Source: Azoarcus sp. KH32C
GTDB lineage: Bacteria; Pseudomonadota; Gammaproteobacteria; Burkholderiales; Rhodocyclaceae
Assembly: GCF_000349945.1 (NCBI RefSeq)
Contig: NC_020516.1
Coordinates: 4,030,001 to 4,094,000 of the forward strand
Direction of reading: 5' to 3'
Length of the DNA: 64,000 bases
How positions within the stretch are numbered: the first letter of the stretch is position 1; each line of letters starts with the position of its first letter. The translations under genes and the position numbers were made by a program. Shown piece after piece: positions 8,156 to 17,556 of the stretch. Below the pieces are notes generated by a model. The model ran no database searches and had not been told where the DNA came from. It was given only the letters and a program-made list of their open reading frames with translations.

Positions 8156-10144
8156 CTACGCGACCGGGGCTGCCGCGGGAGCAGTCACCGGCGCCACGCG
8201 TGGCATGCGGACGCGCATCGTCGTGCCGACGTCCGGCTGGCTGTCGACACTGACGGCGCCGCCAAGCACATTGACCACGAGGCTGTGCGCGATGTGCAGG
8301 CCCAGCCCGCTGCCGCCCTTGCCCAGTCGCGACGTGAAAAAGGGCTCGAAGATGCGGCGCTGCAGTTCGAGCGGAATGCCGCGGCCGTCGTCGACGACTT
8401 CCAACAGCACCCAGTCGGGATCCTCCAGCCGGCCGGCCACCCGGATCTCGCCGGCGTTTCGCCCTTCGAAGCCATGCAGCACGGCGTTATTGACCAGGTT
8501 GGTCAGGACCTGGCCGAGCGCACCGGGGTAGCTGTCTAGGCAGACGTTGCGATCGACGTCGATCACCAGCCGGTAGGGCAGCCGCTTCAGCGACGGCCGC
8601 AATGTCATCACGATTTCGTCGATGACTTCGCCGAAGTTGAATTCGCGCCGCTGCGAGCTCGACTGGTCCACCGCCACCTGCTTGAAGCTCGCCACCAGCG
8701 TCGCGGCGCGTTCGAGGTTGCGCTCGATGATCGCGTTGCCGGCCTCGGTGTCTTCGAGGTAGCGCTCCAGCGACGAGCGACGCAGGCCGGACTGCAGTTC
8801 CTCGCGCAGCGTACGCGTCTGGTCACGCACGGTATTCGCCGCGATCAGGCTGTTGCCGAGCGGCGTGCTGAGCTCGTGCGACACGCCCGCGACCAAGGCG
8901 CCGAGCGCGGCCATCTTTTCGGAATTGACGAGATCCTCCTGGGTGCGGCGCAGGTTCTCGAGCGCCGACGAGAGCTCCTCGTTGCTTCGGTGCAATTCTT
9001 CGGTACGCTCGATGACGCGCGCCTCGAGCGTCTGATTCAGCTCCTGCAGCGCCGCGCGGCTCGCCTCGACCGCTGCCTCGCGCTCGCGGATCGCCCGGCT
9101 CATGCGCTCGAAGGCCGCCGCAAGCCGGTTGAACTCCTTCACCTTCGACCTCCGCCACGACAACTCGTAACGGCCCTGCTCGACGCCGACCGCGAAGATC
9201 GACAATTCGCGGAACAGACGCGCAAAGTAACCGGCCTGCATCGCCGCACCGATCAGGCCGACAATGATCGATATCGCCAGGCCGACCAGCACGATCAGCT
9301 CGGCCGTGCGCGAGGGTCGGAAGGCCTGTGCCCGCGGCCGCACGACAAGCACGCGCCAGCCCAGTTGCGACACCGGCACCGCGCTACCAATCATGTCCAC
9401 ACCGTCGATGCGCAATCGCAGGAAGGTGCTGCCATCGTCGTCCTCGTGACCCGGCACCTCCATGTGCGATCCGCCATCCGAAAACGGCTGAAGGGCCGTC
9501 GAGGCCGTGTCGCCGATCACCGTCCCGCGGCGGTCGAAGAGGATAGTGCGCAGGCCGTCCTCTTCTTCGCTCCCGGGGAGCGCAGTCTGCAGCGCCAGCG
9601 GGATCAGCTCGCCGATCAGCGTCAGCGCCCCCTGGCGCACCGCGACGACGGCGGTAACGTCGGCACTGACTGGAGAGAGCCGCGCGTCGGACCAGTAGGT
9701 GCCGGTCTCATGCGACACGGAGGTGAACACCGGATGCGCCGAAAGGTCCATGCCGAGCAGGTCGTTGCGCAAGCCCCGCCGCGATGCCGGCAGACCGACC
9801 GCGATGACCGTGCCGTCATCGCCAATGGCATAGACCGAGGCGAAACTGTCGCCGTTTTCCTCGATCAGGCGGTCGAGCATCAGCGACATCCGGCCCGACG
9901 GACGCATGCCGCCCTCGACGAGCGTCCGGGCCATGCCCGCGAGCGCGATCCGGGGGCGGTCGAGCTGAGCCTCGATCTGATGGGCAATCGCGTGGGCAAG
10001 CTGATGCTGGCGCAGCTCGGTGTCGTGGTCGATCTGCGGCAGCAGCCACAACTTCATCAGCGCAAACACGAACGCGAATGTCACCGCCGCCACCACCACG
10101 GAGCGGAAGAAGAGCAGTCGGGCGAGGCGCAGAGGCTGCATCAT
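8156..10144 (-). CDS. Membrane sensor histidine kinase of a binding-protein/EAL signalling operon
   Basis: 662 residues: membrane helix about 12-34, a large periplasmic region about 35-275 probably of Cache type, second helix about 283-303, HAMP-like segment to about 355, coiled coil about 355-410, then HisKA with H423 in 'SHELSTPLGNS' and an ATPase domain with N-box 'NLVNNAVLHG', 'DDGRGIP' and 'GGSGLGLHIA'. It is a transmitter only, with no receiver. Its ATG overlaps the stop of the binding-protein gene by 4 bp. The partner regulator is most likely the REC-EAL protein two genes upstream. The ligand may be delivered by the binding protein, which is inference. Confidence 0.88.
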   Translation of the reverse strand: MMQPLRLARLLFFRSVVVAAVTFAFVFALMKLWLLPQIDHDTELRQHQLAHAIAHQIEAQLDRPRIALAGMARTLVEGGMRPSGRMSLMLDRLIEENGDSFASVYAIGDDGTVIAVGLPASRRGLRNDLLGMDLSAHPVFTSVSHETGTYWSDARLSPVSADVTAVVAVRQGALTLIGELIPLALQTALPGSEEEDGLRTILFDRRGTVIGDTASTALQPFSDGGSHMEVPGHEDDDGSTFLRLRIDGVDMIGSAVPVSQLGWRVLVVRPRAQAFRPSRTAELIVLVGLAISIIVGLIGAAMQAGYFARLFRELSIFAVGVEQGRYELSWRRSKVKEFNRLAAAFERMSRAIREREAAVEASRAALQELNQTLEARVIERTEELHRSNEELSSALENLRRTQEDLVNSEKMAALGALVAGVSHELSTPLGNSLIAANTVRDQTRTLREELQSGLRRSSLERYLEDTEAGNAIIERNLERAATLVASFKQVAVDQSSSQRREFNFGEVIDEIVMTLRPSLKRLPYRLVIDVDRNVCLDSYPGALGQVLTNLVNNAVLHGFEGRNAGEIRVAGRLEDPDWVLLEVVDDGRGIPLELQRRIFEPFFTSRLGKGGSGLGLHIAHSLVVNVLGGAVSVDSQPDVGTTMRVRMPRVAPVTAPAAAPVA

Positions 10145-11280
10145 TCGCGCTGTGGCTCGGACAGCTTCGCTTCAAGCGAAAAACGCCCGTTGCGGATGCG
10201 CGTCATGTACACATCGCGCCGCGTATCGCCCCAGGCGTCGATCCGCAGGGGCTGCTGCAGACCGGCAAAGGTGTGATCGATCAGATAGTTGCGGGCCCGG
10301 CGACCGCTGCCCGTCTGTTGCAAGGCCTCGAGCGCAACCCGGGCGGCATCGTAGGCGAGCACGGCGCCATAGCCGGGTTGTTCGCCGAAACGCTCCACAT
10401 AGGCGGAGCGAAAGGACTGGTAGCGCGGCGACGAGTCCTCGCGATCGAACATCTGTGGCACCAACACCCCTTCGACTGCGCGACCGCCGATCGCGACCAG
10501 CTCCTCGGTCGCGGCCCAGGTACTACCCATGATGATGAGCGCGCGGTCGGAGCGCCGCACGAGTTGCGCAATACGCGCGAGATCGACCGCACCCGACACA
10601 ACCACGAGCGCATCGGGCCGCAGCTCCAGGGCCCGGGCGACCGTGTCCTGCACGCTCATGTCGGCCGCCGACTCGAAGGTCTCGACGCGCACCACCTCGC
10701 CCCCGACGCTCGCGAAGGCGGCCGAGAAGTGTCGCACCCAGTCCGCCGAAAACGCATCGTTCGAGCGATCGTAGATGACGGATGCCTTATGTCGTCCAAG
10801 GGCCCCCGCGAGGTAGCGGGCCGAAGCGGAAGCGTACTCGCGCGTCGTCGCGGTGACACGGAAGAACTGGTCGTCCAGACCCGAAAACGCCGTGCTGGTC
10901 ACCGAAGGGGAAATCACCGGAATGCCTGCCGACTTCGTCAGCGGCAGCACGACCTCGGTCATCGCACTCGTCATCGGTCCGATGATGACCTCGACGCCGG
11001 TCGCCAGCAGCTCGGCGACACCGCGTTGCGCGAGGCCGATCTTCTGCGCGTCGTCGCGGACGATCAGCTCCACGCGCCGTCCGGCGATACCGCCGGCGGC
11101 ATTCGCCTGCTCGACGGCGAGCAGCGTGCCATTGCGCCCGCCGATGCCGAGGTCCGATGCGCGGCCGGACAGGCCGCCGAGGAATCCGATGCGGATCGGT
11201 TCGGGTTCGCCGCAGCCCGCGAGGCCCATGATCGCCAACGTCAGGATCCAGCCGGCGAAGTGACGCAGCGCGTCAGCCAC
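10141..11280 (-). CDS. Branched-chain amino acid type periplasmic binding lipoprotein (Peripla_BP_6), no permease
   Basis: About 379 residues: a lipoprotein signal with lipobox 'MGLAGC', then a LivJ/K-type two-lobe binding fold ('IRIGFLGGLSGRASDLG', 'VEVIIGPMTSAMTEVVLP', 'IPVISPSVTSTAFSGL'). GTG at 11280 (or 11283) is chosen because it puts the signal peptide at the N-terminus and overlaps the upstream gene by 8 bp. Longer in-frame starts would add a stretch with coding character of the opposite genes. No ABC permease or ATPase is linked. Instead it is sandwiched between a kinase and a response regulator, so a sensory co-receptor role is more likely than transport. Confidence 0.83.
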   Translation of the reverse strand: MADALRHFAGWILTLAIMGLAGCGEPEPIRIGFLGGLSGRASDLGIGGRNGTLLAVEQANAAGGIAGRRVELIVRDDAQKIGLAQRGVAELLATGVEVIIGPMTSAMTEVVLPLTKSAGIPVISPSVTSTAFSGLDDQFFRVTATTREYASASARYLAGALGRHKASVIYDRSNDAFSADWVRHFSAAFASVGGEVVRVETFESAADMSVQDTVARALELRPDALVVVSGAVDLARIAQLVRRSDRALIIMGSTWAATEELVAIGGRAVEGVLVPQMFDREDSSPRYQSFRSAYVERFGEQPGYGAVLAYDAARVALEALQQTGSGRRARNYLIDHTFAGLQQPLRIDAWGDTRRDVYMTRIRNGRFSLEAKLSEPQRE

Positions 11281-13501
11281 CACCCTGTCCGTTGGCGGCG
11301 AGCCAGGTGTGCCAGTCGTCGACCGGCATCGGCCGCGCAAAGTGAAAGCCCTGCCCGAGCTGGCAGCCCATCGTCTGCAACCGCCCGGCCTGCTCGTCAT
11401 GCTCGATGCCCTCGGCAATCAGCTCAATACCGAGCCGGTCGCCAAGCCCGCAGACGAGGCCGGCGATCTCACCGCCCTTGCCGGCACCGCCGATGTCGTT
11501 GATGAAGGCGCGGTCGATCTTGAGCCGATCGACGTTCATGCGCTGCAGATGGCTGAGCGACGAGAAACCGGTGCCGAAGTCGTCGATCGCGATGTCGAGC
11601 CCCATCGCCTTGATGCGGCCGAAGAGCTCGATCATGCGCGTGCCCTCGCCCATCGCGACGGACTCGGTGATCTCGAGCTCGATCTGCTGCGGCAGCGCTC
11701 CGCTGTCCTCCAGCGCCGCCCGCAGGCGGCCGAGGAAATGCGGATCGCGGAACTGGATGATCGACACGTTGATCGCCACCCGGATCGCGCCGTAGCCGTT
11801 GCGCGCCATCCACGCCGCCTCCTCGCAGGCGCGGCGCATCACCCATTCGCCCATCGGCACGATGAGCCCCGAGCGTTCGGCGAGCGGAATGAAGCGGTCG
11901 GGCGGCACCATCGTGCCGTCGGCCATGCGCCAGCGCAGCAGCGCCTCGGCACCCACGCAACGGCCGGTGTCGAGCGAGATCTGCGGCTGGTAGACGAGGA
12001 AGAGCTCGTTGGCGGAAAAGGCCCGCCGCAGGTTGTGCAGCATGTTCACGCGCCCGCGGATTTCCTCGCTCACGCCGCGGTTGTAGCGCGCCACCGAACC
12101 GCGCTCGGCCTGCTTCGCCCGCTTGAGCGCGAGGAAGGCATCCTCGAGCGCCTCGCTGCCGTCGCCGGATACGTCGTCGAGACGCACGACGCCGACCGTG
12201 ACCGACACGATGATGCTCTCGCCCTCGACCTCCAGCGGATCGGCAAACAGGCCGTCGAGGAGCTCGGTGCGGGGATCGGGGTTGGCCCAGAAGACCGCAA
12301 AGCAATCGCTGCCGACACGCGCGACCTGTGCGCCCCGGTCGCAGCCTTCGACGATGCGCGCGGCGACGCTCTTCAACATCGCATCGCCGTACTGGTAGCC
12401 GAAGGCGCCGTTGATCTCGCCGAAATGATCGACGTCGACCACCGCCAGCACCCCGCGCAGCTCCTCGCGCTCGCGCAGGTGCGTCTCCAGCATGTTCACG
12501 AGGTGGCGGCGGTTCGGCAGGTTCACCAGCGGATCGAAATACGAATACTGGTTGAGCCGCTGCACGAGATCGACGTTGTCGAGGCACACCGACACATTCG
12601 TGCAGAAGACTTCGAGCAGGTTCGGATCCAGATCCTCGACGACGAAACCGGCTTCGACGTAGGCCGCGAGATCGCGTCCGGGACGCGCGCCGAAGTACAA
12701 GGCGATGCCGCCGCCGGACGCGAGGATGTTTTCGCGGCGCGTCAGCGCCTGTTCGAGCAGCACCCGCACCTCGGCGCTTTCGAGCGCGTCGAGCGACTGG
12801 CGCACGGTGTGTTCGAAACGCCCCGCCGCGGCGATAACCTCGCAGCTGCCACCGTCGTCGCGCCGCGCGCACACCAGGCCTTCCGGCGGCAAGTTCAGCA
12901 GGCCGGAAATCTGCGTGATGACGCCGGCGGCGAATTCCGCCAGCCCTTCGCTGCGCATCAGCTCGGCGCAGCCCCGCACGATGCGCGCGAGCCCCTCGCG
13001 GCTGGAGTTGACGATGCGGATCTGCTGATAGGCGCGGATCGCCGACGTGAGCGCCGCGTAGAGGCGCGTGCGCGACAGCTCGGACTTGTTCTTGTAGTCG
13101 TTGATGTCGTAGTCGCGGATCGCATCGAGTTCGGGGGCATACCCGGGCTGCCCCGTGCGCAGGATGATACGAACGTCACGCATGCCAAGCTCGTTGCGGA
13201 TCTCGTCGACGAGCTTCAGCCCCGCGTCCTGCGTCTCCATGACGACATCGAGCAGGATCACTGCGATGTCGCGTTCGTCGGCAAACAAGCTGCGTGCCTG
13301 TTCCGCCGAATAGGCGTGCAGGAATACGAGGGGACGGCCGAGGATCTCGACGTTGGCGAGGCTCAGTTCCGTGCTGCGGTGTACGTCCTCGTCGTCATCG
13401 ACGATCGCGACCTTCCAGCTCGCCGCCGCCCTGCCCGGCGTCGAGACCGTCTCCGCTGCGAACTCGATGAGCTCCTCGGTGGGCAAATCTCCCGGAATCA
13501 C
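11273..13501 (-). CDS. Response regulator with REC, DUF3369, degenerate GGDEF and intact EAL domains
   Basis: 742 residues. REC about 28-150 with acidic pocket D35-D37 and phospho-acceptor D85. DUF3369-type linker about 165-315. GGDEF fold about 318-475, whose signature is changed to G397-S-D-C-F401 and is unlikely to make c-di-GMP. EAL domain about 485-735 with E519-A-L, 'INVSIIQF', 'ELEITESV', 'IDDFGTGFSSL', 'LKIDRAFI' and 'EGIE' all present, so phosphodiesterase activity is expected. The output of the pathway is therefore probably lowered c-di-GMP, possibly with the inactive GGDEF acting as a GTP sensor. It overlaps the 92-residue gene upstream by 4 bp and the binding protein downstream. 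Confidence 0.92.
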   Translation of the reverse strand: MIPGDLPTEELIEFAAETVSTPGRAAASWKVAIVDDDEDVHRSTELSLANVEILGRPLVFLHAYSAEQARSLFADERDIAVILLDVVMETQDAGLKLVDEIRNELGMRDVRIILRTGQPGYAPELDAIRDYDINDYKNKSELSRTRLYAALTSAIRAYQQIRIVNSSREGLARIVRGCAELMRSEGLAEFAAGVITQISGLLNLPPEGLVCARRDDGGSCEVIAAAGRFEHTVRQSLDALESAEVRVLLEQALTRRENILASGGGIALYFGARPGRDLAAYVEAGFVVEDLDPNLLEVFCTNVSVCLDNVDLVQRLNQYSYFDPLVNLPNRRHLVNMLETHLREREELRGVLAVVDVDHFGEINGAFGYQYGDAMLKSVAARIVEGCDRGAQVARVGSDCFAVFWANPDPRTELLDGLFADPLEVEGESIIVSVTVGVVRLDDVSGDGSEALEDAFLALKRAKQAERGSVARYNRGVSEEIRGRVNMLHNLRRAFSANELFLVYQPQISLDTGRCVGAEALLRWRMADGTMVPPDRFIPLAERSGLIVPMGEWVMRRACEEAAWMARNGYGAIRVAINVSIIQFRDPHFLGRLRAALEDSGALPQQIELEITESVAMGEGTRMIELFGRIKAMGLDIAIDDFGTGFSSLSHLQRMNVDRLKIDRAFINDIGGAGKGGEIAGLVCGLGDRLGIELIAEGIEHDEQAGRLQTMGCQLGQGFHFARPMPVDDWHTWLAANGQGGG

Positions 13502-13776
13502 TTGGTCGCCTGGCTCTCTTTGAGCGCACCCGCTTCCGCTTCGTGCCAGACCATCGTGATGTTTTCCTCGAACTGCGGGAACACGCGATCGTGTTCGATC
13601 AGCAGGCGCAGGATCGTTCGGGCATGATCGCCGGGAAAGCCGCGGCGGGTCCCGTCACGCGTGTCGTTCATCAGACGGACGATGAATTGCCTGCAATCGC
13701 GCGTACCCCACAGCTCGTCGATTTTCTTGAGGTGCGGGTATGCATCATAGAGAGCCGTAACGTCTGTCTTGCGCAT
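13498..13776 (-). CDS. Small protein of unknown function, first gene of the signalling operon
   Basis: A 92-residue soluble, slightly acidic protein with no signal peptide or membrane helix. It is mostly predicted helical and has charged motifs 'HLKKIDELWGTRDCR' and 'RRGFPGDHARTILRLL'. I do not recognise the family. The ATG at 13776 follows an upstream region without coding signs, and its stop overlaps the ATG of the REC-EAL gene (ATGA), so it is co-translated with the signalling genes. It could be a phosphotransfer or adaptor protein, but no conserved His-containing phosphotransfer motif is evident. Confidence 0.72.
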   Translation of the reverse strand: MRKTDVTALYDAYPHLKKIDELWGTRDCRQFIVRLMNDTRDGTRRGFPGDHARTILRLLIEHDRVFPQFEENITMVWHEAEAGALKESQATK

Positions 13777-13932
13777 GGTGGGCGCTCGCTCGATTCGTGA
13801 CTTTAGTAATAGATAAAGATAACACCCGCATCGGTTGGCGTCGAACTCCATGAAGCATGAAGGGGTAATTTTGCACGGTCCCGGCCGAACGGGCGCGAAC
13901 GCAAGGTGCCGCACATCGGTAAAATGCAGGCG

Positions 13933-15753
13933 ATGAGCAATTCCATCCGCCCTTTCCCCCTGCACGTCCTGGAACACGTTTTCGGCTACACGGCCTTCCG
14001 TGGCGAGCAGGAGGCCATCGTGACGCATGTCGGGGCAGGCGGCGATGCGCTCGTACTGATGCCCACGGGCGGCGGGAAATCGCTGTGCTACCAAGTGCCG
14101 GCGCTGCTGCGCTCGGGCACCGCAGTCGTCGTGTCGCCGCTGATCGCACTGATGCAGGATCAGGTGAGCGCCTTGCAGGAAGCAGGCGTCGCCGCAGCCT
14201 ATCTCAACTCCAGCCAGGCGCAGGACGAATCCGCCGCCGTCGAGCGCGACCTCATCGAAGGCCGGCTCGACCTGCTGTACGTCGCGCCCGAGCGGCTGCT
14301 GACAGCACGCCTGCTGGGAACGCTCGACCGCTTGCACCGCGACCGGCGCATCGCGCTCTTCGCGATCGACGAGGCACACTGCGTCTCGCAGTGGGGGCAC
14401 GACTTCCGACCGGAATACCTCCAGCTCTCGGTGCTGCCCGAGCGCTATCCGGGCGTGCCGCGCATTGCGCTGACCGCGACCGCCGATCCGGAGACGCGCG
14501 AGGAGATCGCCGCACGCCTCGGACTCGCCGAAGCGCGCCGCTTCGTGTCGAGCTTCGACCGGCCCAACATCCGCTACCGGATGGTCGACAAGGACAACCC
14601 GCGCAACCAGCTCCTCGCCTTCATCCGCGAGGACCACGAGGGCGACGCCGGCATCGTCTATTGCCTGTCGCGGCGCAAGGTCGAGGAGACCGCCGCGTGG
14701 CTGGAGGAACAGGGCATCCGTTCCCTGCCCTACCACGCCGGCATGCCGCAGGACGTGCGCGCAGCGAACCAGAACCGCTTCCTGCGCGAAGACGGCATCG
14801 TGATGGTCGCGACGATCGCTTTCGGCATGGGCATCGACAAGCCGGATGTGCGCTTCGTCGCCCACCTCGACCTACCACGTTCGATCGAAGGCTACTATCA
14901 GGAGACGGGCCGCGCCGGTCGTGACGGATTGCCATCGCAGGCGTGGATGGCCTGGGGCGCACAGGACATCGTGCAGCAGCGGCGCATGATCGACGAATCG
15001 GAAGGCAACGAGGACTTCAAGCGCCGCGCCCGCGCACGGCTCGATGCGCTGGTCGGCCTCGTCGAAACCACCGCCTGCCGCCGCCAGCACCTGCTCGCGC
15101 ATTTCGGCGAGGAAGGCCAGGCCTGCGGCAACTGCGACAACTGCCTGGAACCGCCGCGCACCTGGGACGCCACGGACGCCGCGCGCAAGGCGCTCTCCGG
15201 CGTGTTCCGCACCGGCCAGCGCTTCGGCGCCGGCCACGTGATCGACGTGCTGCGCGGCGAACTCACGGACAAGGTGCGCGACTGGGAACACGACAAGGTC
15301 AGCACCTTCGGCATCGGCGCCGAGATGGACGAAAAGACCTGGCGCACGCTGTTCCGCCAGCTCGTCGCGCGCGGCATGCTCGCCGTCGACCACGACCGCC
15401 ACAATGCGCTGACGCTGACCGACCTCGCGCGCCCGGTGCTGCGCGGGGAGGCCGGATTCGCGCTGCGGATTGTGCCGGAAAAGAAGCGCAGCCGCCGTAC
15501 CCGCAGCAATCGCCTGGAAATCCTCGACGGCGTGCCGCAGACGCTGTTCGACCGCCTGCGCGCGTGGCGCGCCGCGACCGCCCGCGAACGCAACGTGCCA
15601 GCCTACGTGATCCTGCACGACGCCACGCTGCGCGAGATCGCCCTCGCACGGCCGACCTCGCGCACGGAGCTCTCGCACATCTCGGGTATCGGCGACCGCA
15701 AGCTGGATGCCTACTGCGAAGCGATCCTCGACGAAGTCCGTCGGGTGGAGTGA
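13933..15753 (+). CDS. recQ: ATP-dependent DNA helicase RecQ
   Basis: A 3'-5' DNA helicase for recombination and stalled-fork repair. 606 residues from the ATG at 13933: helicase domain with Walker A 'MPTGGGKSLCYQ', DExH box 'IDEAHCVSQWGHDFRPEY', motif III 'LTATAD', motif VI 'QETGRAGRDG', a zinc-binding Cys cluster (C-x2-H... 'ACGNCDNC'), a winged-helix RQC domain, and a C-terminal HRDC domain ('ARPTSRTELSHISGIGDRKL'). GTG at 13906 and ATG at 13924 are in frame upstream. 13933 is preferred because family members begin at this point. It is divergent from the signalling operon across about 155 bp. Confidence 0.95.
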   Translation: MSNSIRPFPLHVLEHVFGYTAFRGEQEAIVTHVGAGGDALVLMPTGGGKSLCYQVPALLRSGTAVVVSPLIALMQDQVSALQEAGVAAAYLNSSQAQDESAAVERDLIEGRLDLLYVAPERLLTARLLGTLDRLHRDRRIALFAIDEAHCVSQWGHDFRPEYLQLSVLPERYPGVPRIALTATADPETREEIAARLGLAEARRFVSSFDRPNIRYRMVDKDNPRNQLLAFIREDHEGDAGIVYCLSRRKVEETAAWLEEQGIRSLPYHAGMPQDVRAANQNRFLREDGIVMVATIAFGMGIDKPDVRFVAHLDLPRSIEGYYQETGRAGRDGLPSQAWMAWGAQDIVQQRRMIDESEGNEDFKRRARARLDALVGLVETTACRRQHLLAHFGEEGQACGNCDNCLEPPRTWDATDAARKALSGVFRTGQRFGAGHVIDVLRGELTDKVRDWEHDKVSTFGIGAEMDEKTWRTLFRQLVARGMLAVDHDRHNALTLTDLARPVLRGEAGFALRIVPEKKRSRRTRSNRLEILDGVPQTLFDRLRAWRAATARERNVPAYVILHDATLREIALARPTSRTELSHISGIGDRKLDAYCEAILDEVRRVE

Positions 15754-15870
15754 CTGCGCGGCGAGAAATGGACGCCTGAAGCAATTCAGAATTTGACAAT
15801 CCGCAACAATAAGACCCTACCGCAGACGTTACAATTCGTAATTGAATCTCACCCCAATAGTCGTCTTGTC

Positions 15871-16629
15871 ATGAAGAAGTCGTCTCAGCGGAATTTCGGC
15901 CAGCGGTTCAACCCGAACAACAACCCGGCAAAGGCGATTCCGGCGGACGAGGAAAGCCCGCTGAAGGGCACCGAACGCCTCCATAGTCCTCGGCGCGCCC
16001 TCAAGACCAAGGCGCAGATCAAGGTCTGGGACGTCCTGGTGCGCACTTTCCACTGGACGCTCGTGACCTCCTTCTTCACGGGCTTCTTCATCACCGACAA
16101 GTTTCCGCTGCACGCCTACGCGGGCTACCTGATCTTCACGCTGGTGCTTTTGCGCATCCTGTGGGGCTTCGTCGGCTCGCCCTACGCGCGCTTCTCGGCC
16201 TTCATCTACACCGTGCGGGAAACGATCCAGTACACGCTGTCGGCCTTCCGCATGGGTCCGGCGCGGGAATACTTGAGCCACAACCCGATGGGCGCGCTGA
16301 TGGTGTTCGCCTTCCTCTTCCTGCTCCTCGGCAACACGATTGTCGGCACGATGCTGTACGCCGCGCAGCAGCTCGAAGGCCCGCTCGTCGATATCGTCCC
16401 CGTGCATTGGGACGAAACCCTGGAAGAGATCCACAAGTTCATCGCGAAGATGCTGATCTCGCTCGCCGGCTTCCATATCACAGGCGTAGTGTGGGCCTCG
16501 TGGTGGCATCGCCAGAACTACGTGCTGGCGATGTTCACGGGCTACAAGTCGGTGTTCACGCGCCGCACGCACCGCGAAGAGGGCAGCAAGGTATGGACCG
16601 CGGAAGAGCGGGCCGCACACCACCACTGA
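15871..16629 (+). CDS. Cytochrome b561 / Ni,Fe-hydrogenase b-type subunit family membrane protein
   Basis: A di-heme b cytochrome of 252 residues with four helices. Ligand histidines are seen in 'RTFHWTL' (H61), 'LHAYAGY' (H81), 'IHKFIAKML' and 'AGFHITGVVWAS'. A long polar N-terminus (about 50 residues) precedes the first helix, and the C-terminus is His-rich. Such proteins exchange electrons between quinols and periplasmic cytochromes. No c-type cytochrome partner is adjacent. The ATG at 15871 lacks a strong ribosome site. A TTG at 15793 would extend it with non-hydrophobic sequence and is less likely. It ends 10 bp from the convergent cation transporter. Confidence 0.85.
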   Translation: MKKSSQRNFGQRFNPNNNPAKAIPADEESPLKGTERLHSPRRALKTKAQIKVWDVLVRTFHWTLVTSFFTGFFITDKFPLHAYAGYLIFTLVLLRILWGFVGSPYARFSAFIYTVRETIQYTLSAFRMGPAREYLSHNPMGALMVFAFLFLLLGNTIVGTMLYAAQQLEGPLVDIVPVHWDETLEEIHKFIAKMLISLAGFHITGVVWASWWHRQNYVLAMFTGYKSVFTRRTHREEGSKVWTAEERAAHHH

Positions 16630-16639
16630 GACGGCAACG

Positions 16640-17503
16640 TCACTGACCGGCGGGCTCGATGTGTGTCGTCAAGCGCACGCCGGTCTCCTTCTCGACCGCC
16701 AATTCGACCGCATCGGCCAACGCATGGGCGCGGGCAACACTCCAGTCGCCCGGCAGGCGCAGGTCGACATGAGCGAAATGCATCGCACCCGCGACGCGGG
16801 TCTTGAGATTCGCGAAACGACAGCCCTGCCCGGCGAATGAGGCGAGTACAGCCTCGATGCGGGCGATCTCGTCGGCACCGAGCGCTCGATCCATCAACCC
16901 ATCCACGGAACGCTGCATCAAACCCCAGCCGTCACGCAGGATGTTAAGGGCCACGGCCCCGGCGATCAGCGGATCCAGCCACACCCAGCCACTTACGCTT
17001 GCGAGTGCCACCCCCGCGACAACGCCGGCGGTCGTCCACACGTCGGTCATCAAGTGGCGCGCGTCGGCTTCGAGCGCCAGTGAGCGGTTGGCGCGCCCCA
17101 CCTCGAACAGGATGCGGGCGACAACGAAATTGACGAGACTCGCGCCGATCGACAGTCCGGTGCCGACACCGAGCTTCCCCAGCGGCTGGGGATGGAGCAG
17201 GCGTTCGCCGGCCGCGACGAGTATCGCCAGCGCGGCGACAAAAATCATCACGCCTTCGAAAGCAGCGGAGAAATACTCGGCCTTGCCGTGCCCGTAGGGA
17301 TGTTCGGGGTCGGCAGGCGCCCGGGCAAAGGACACCATCAGCAGCGCGAAGGACGCACCGGCGAGGTTCACAAGCGATTCGAGCGCGTCGGAAAGGTAGC
17401 CGACCGAGCCGGTCAGCCACCATGCCCCAGTCTTCATGCCGATGGTGGTGAAGGCAGCGGCCAGCGAGAGCAGCAGGGCCTGTTGCGGAGTGAGGGTGCC
17501 CAT
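16640..17503 (-). CDS. Cation diffusion facilitator (CDF) family metal transporter
   Basis: A proton-coupled divalent metal exporter (Zn/Co/Fe/Mn type) of the inner membrane. 287 residues with six helices, then a cytoplasmic ferredoxin-like domain. The metal site is visible as 'YLSDALESLVN' in helix 2, the 'HPYGHGKAEY' loop, and 'EADARHLMTDVWTT' in helix 5 (H-x3-D). The asymmetry in helix 2 (D rather than HxxxD, with 'SDALES') suggests iron or manganese rather than zinc, which is inference. The ATG at 17503 is preferred over a GTG at 17542 because it places helix 1 at the usual distance from the start. Confidence 0.9.
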   Translation of the reverse strand: MGTLTPQQALLLSLAAAFTTIGMKTGAWWLTGSVGYLSDALESLVNLAGASFALLMVSFARAPADPEHPYGHGKAEYFSAAFEGVMIFVAALAILVAAGERLLHPQPLGKLGVGTGLSIGASLVNFVVARILFEVGRANRSLALEADARHLMTDVWTTAGVVAGVALASVSGWVWLDPLIAGAVALNILRDGWGLMQRSVDGLMDRALGADEIARIEAVLASFAGQGCRFANLKTRVAGAMHFAHVDLRLPGDWSVARAHALADAVELAVEKETGVRLTTHIEPAGQ

Positions 17504-17556
17504 GATGTCGGATAAAACGTGGTACCCCGCATGGTAAACCACGTTAAAACCGCCGC

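Noticed and set aside
15793..15798. TTGACA upstream of the b561 gene as a -35 box, or the TTG as an earlier start
   Set aside because: No acceptable -10 element at 16-18 bp, and the extension it would add has no membrane or family character.
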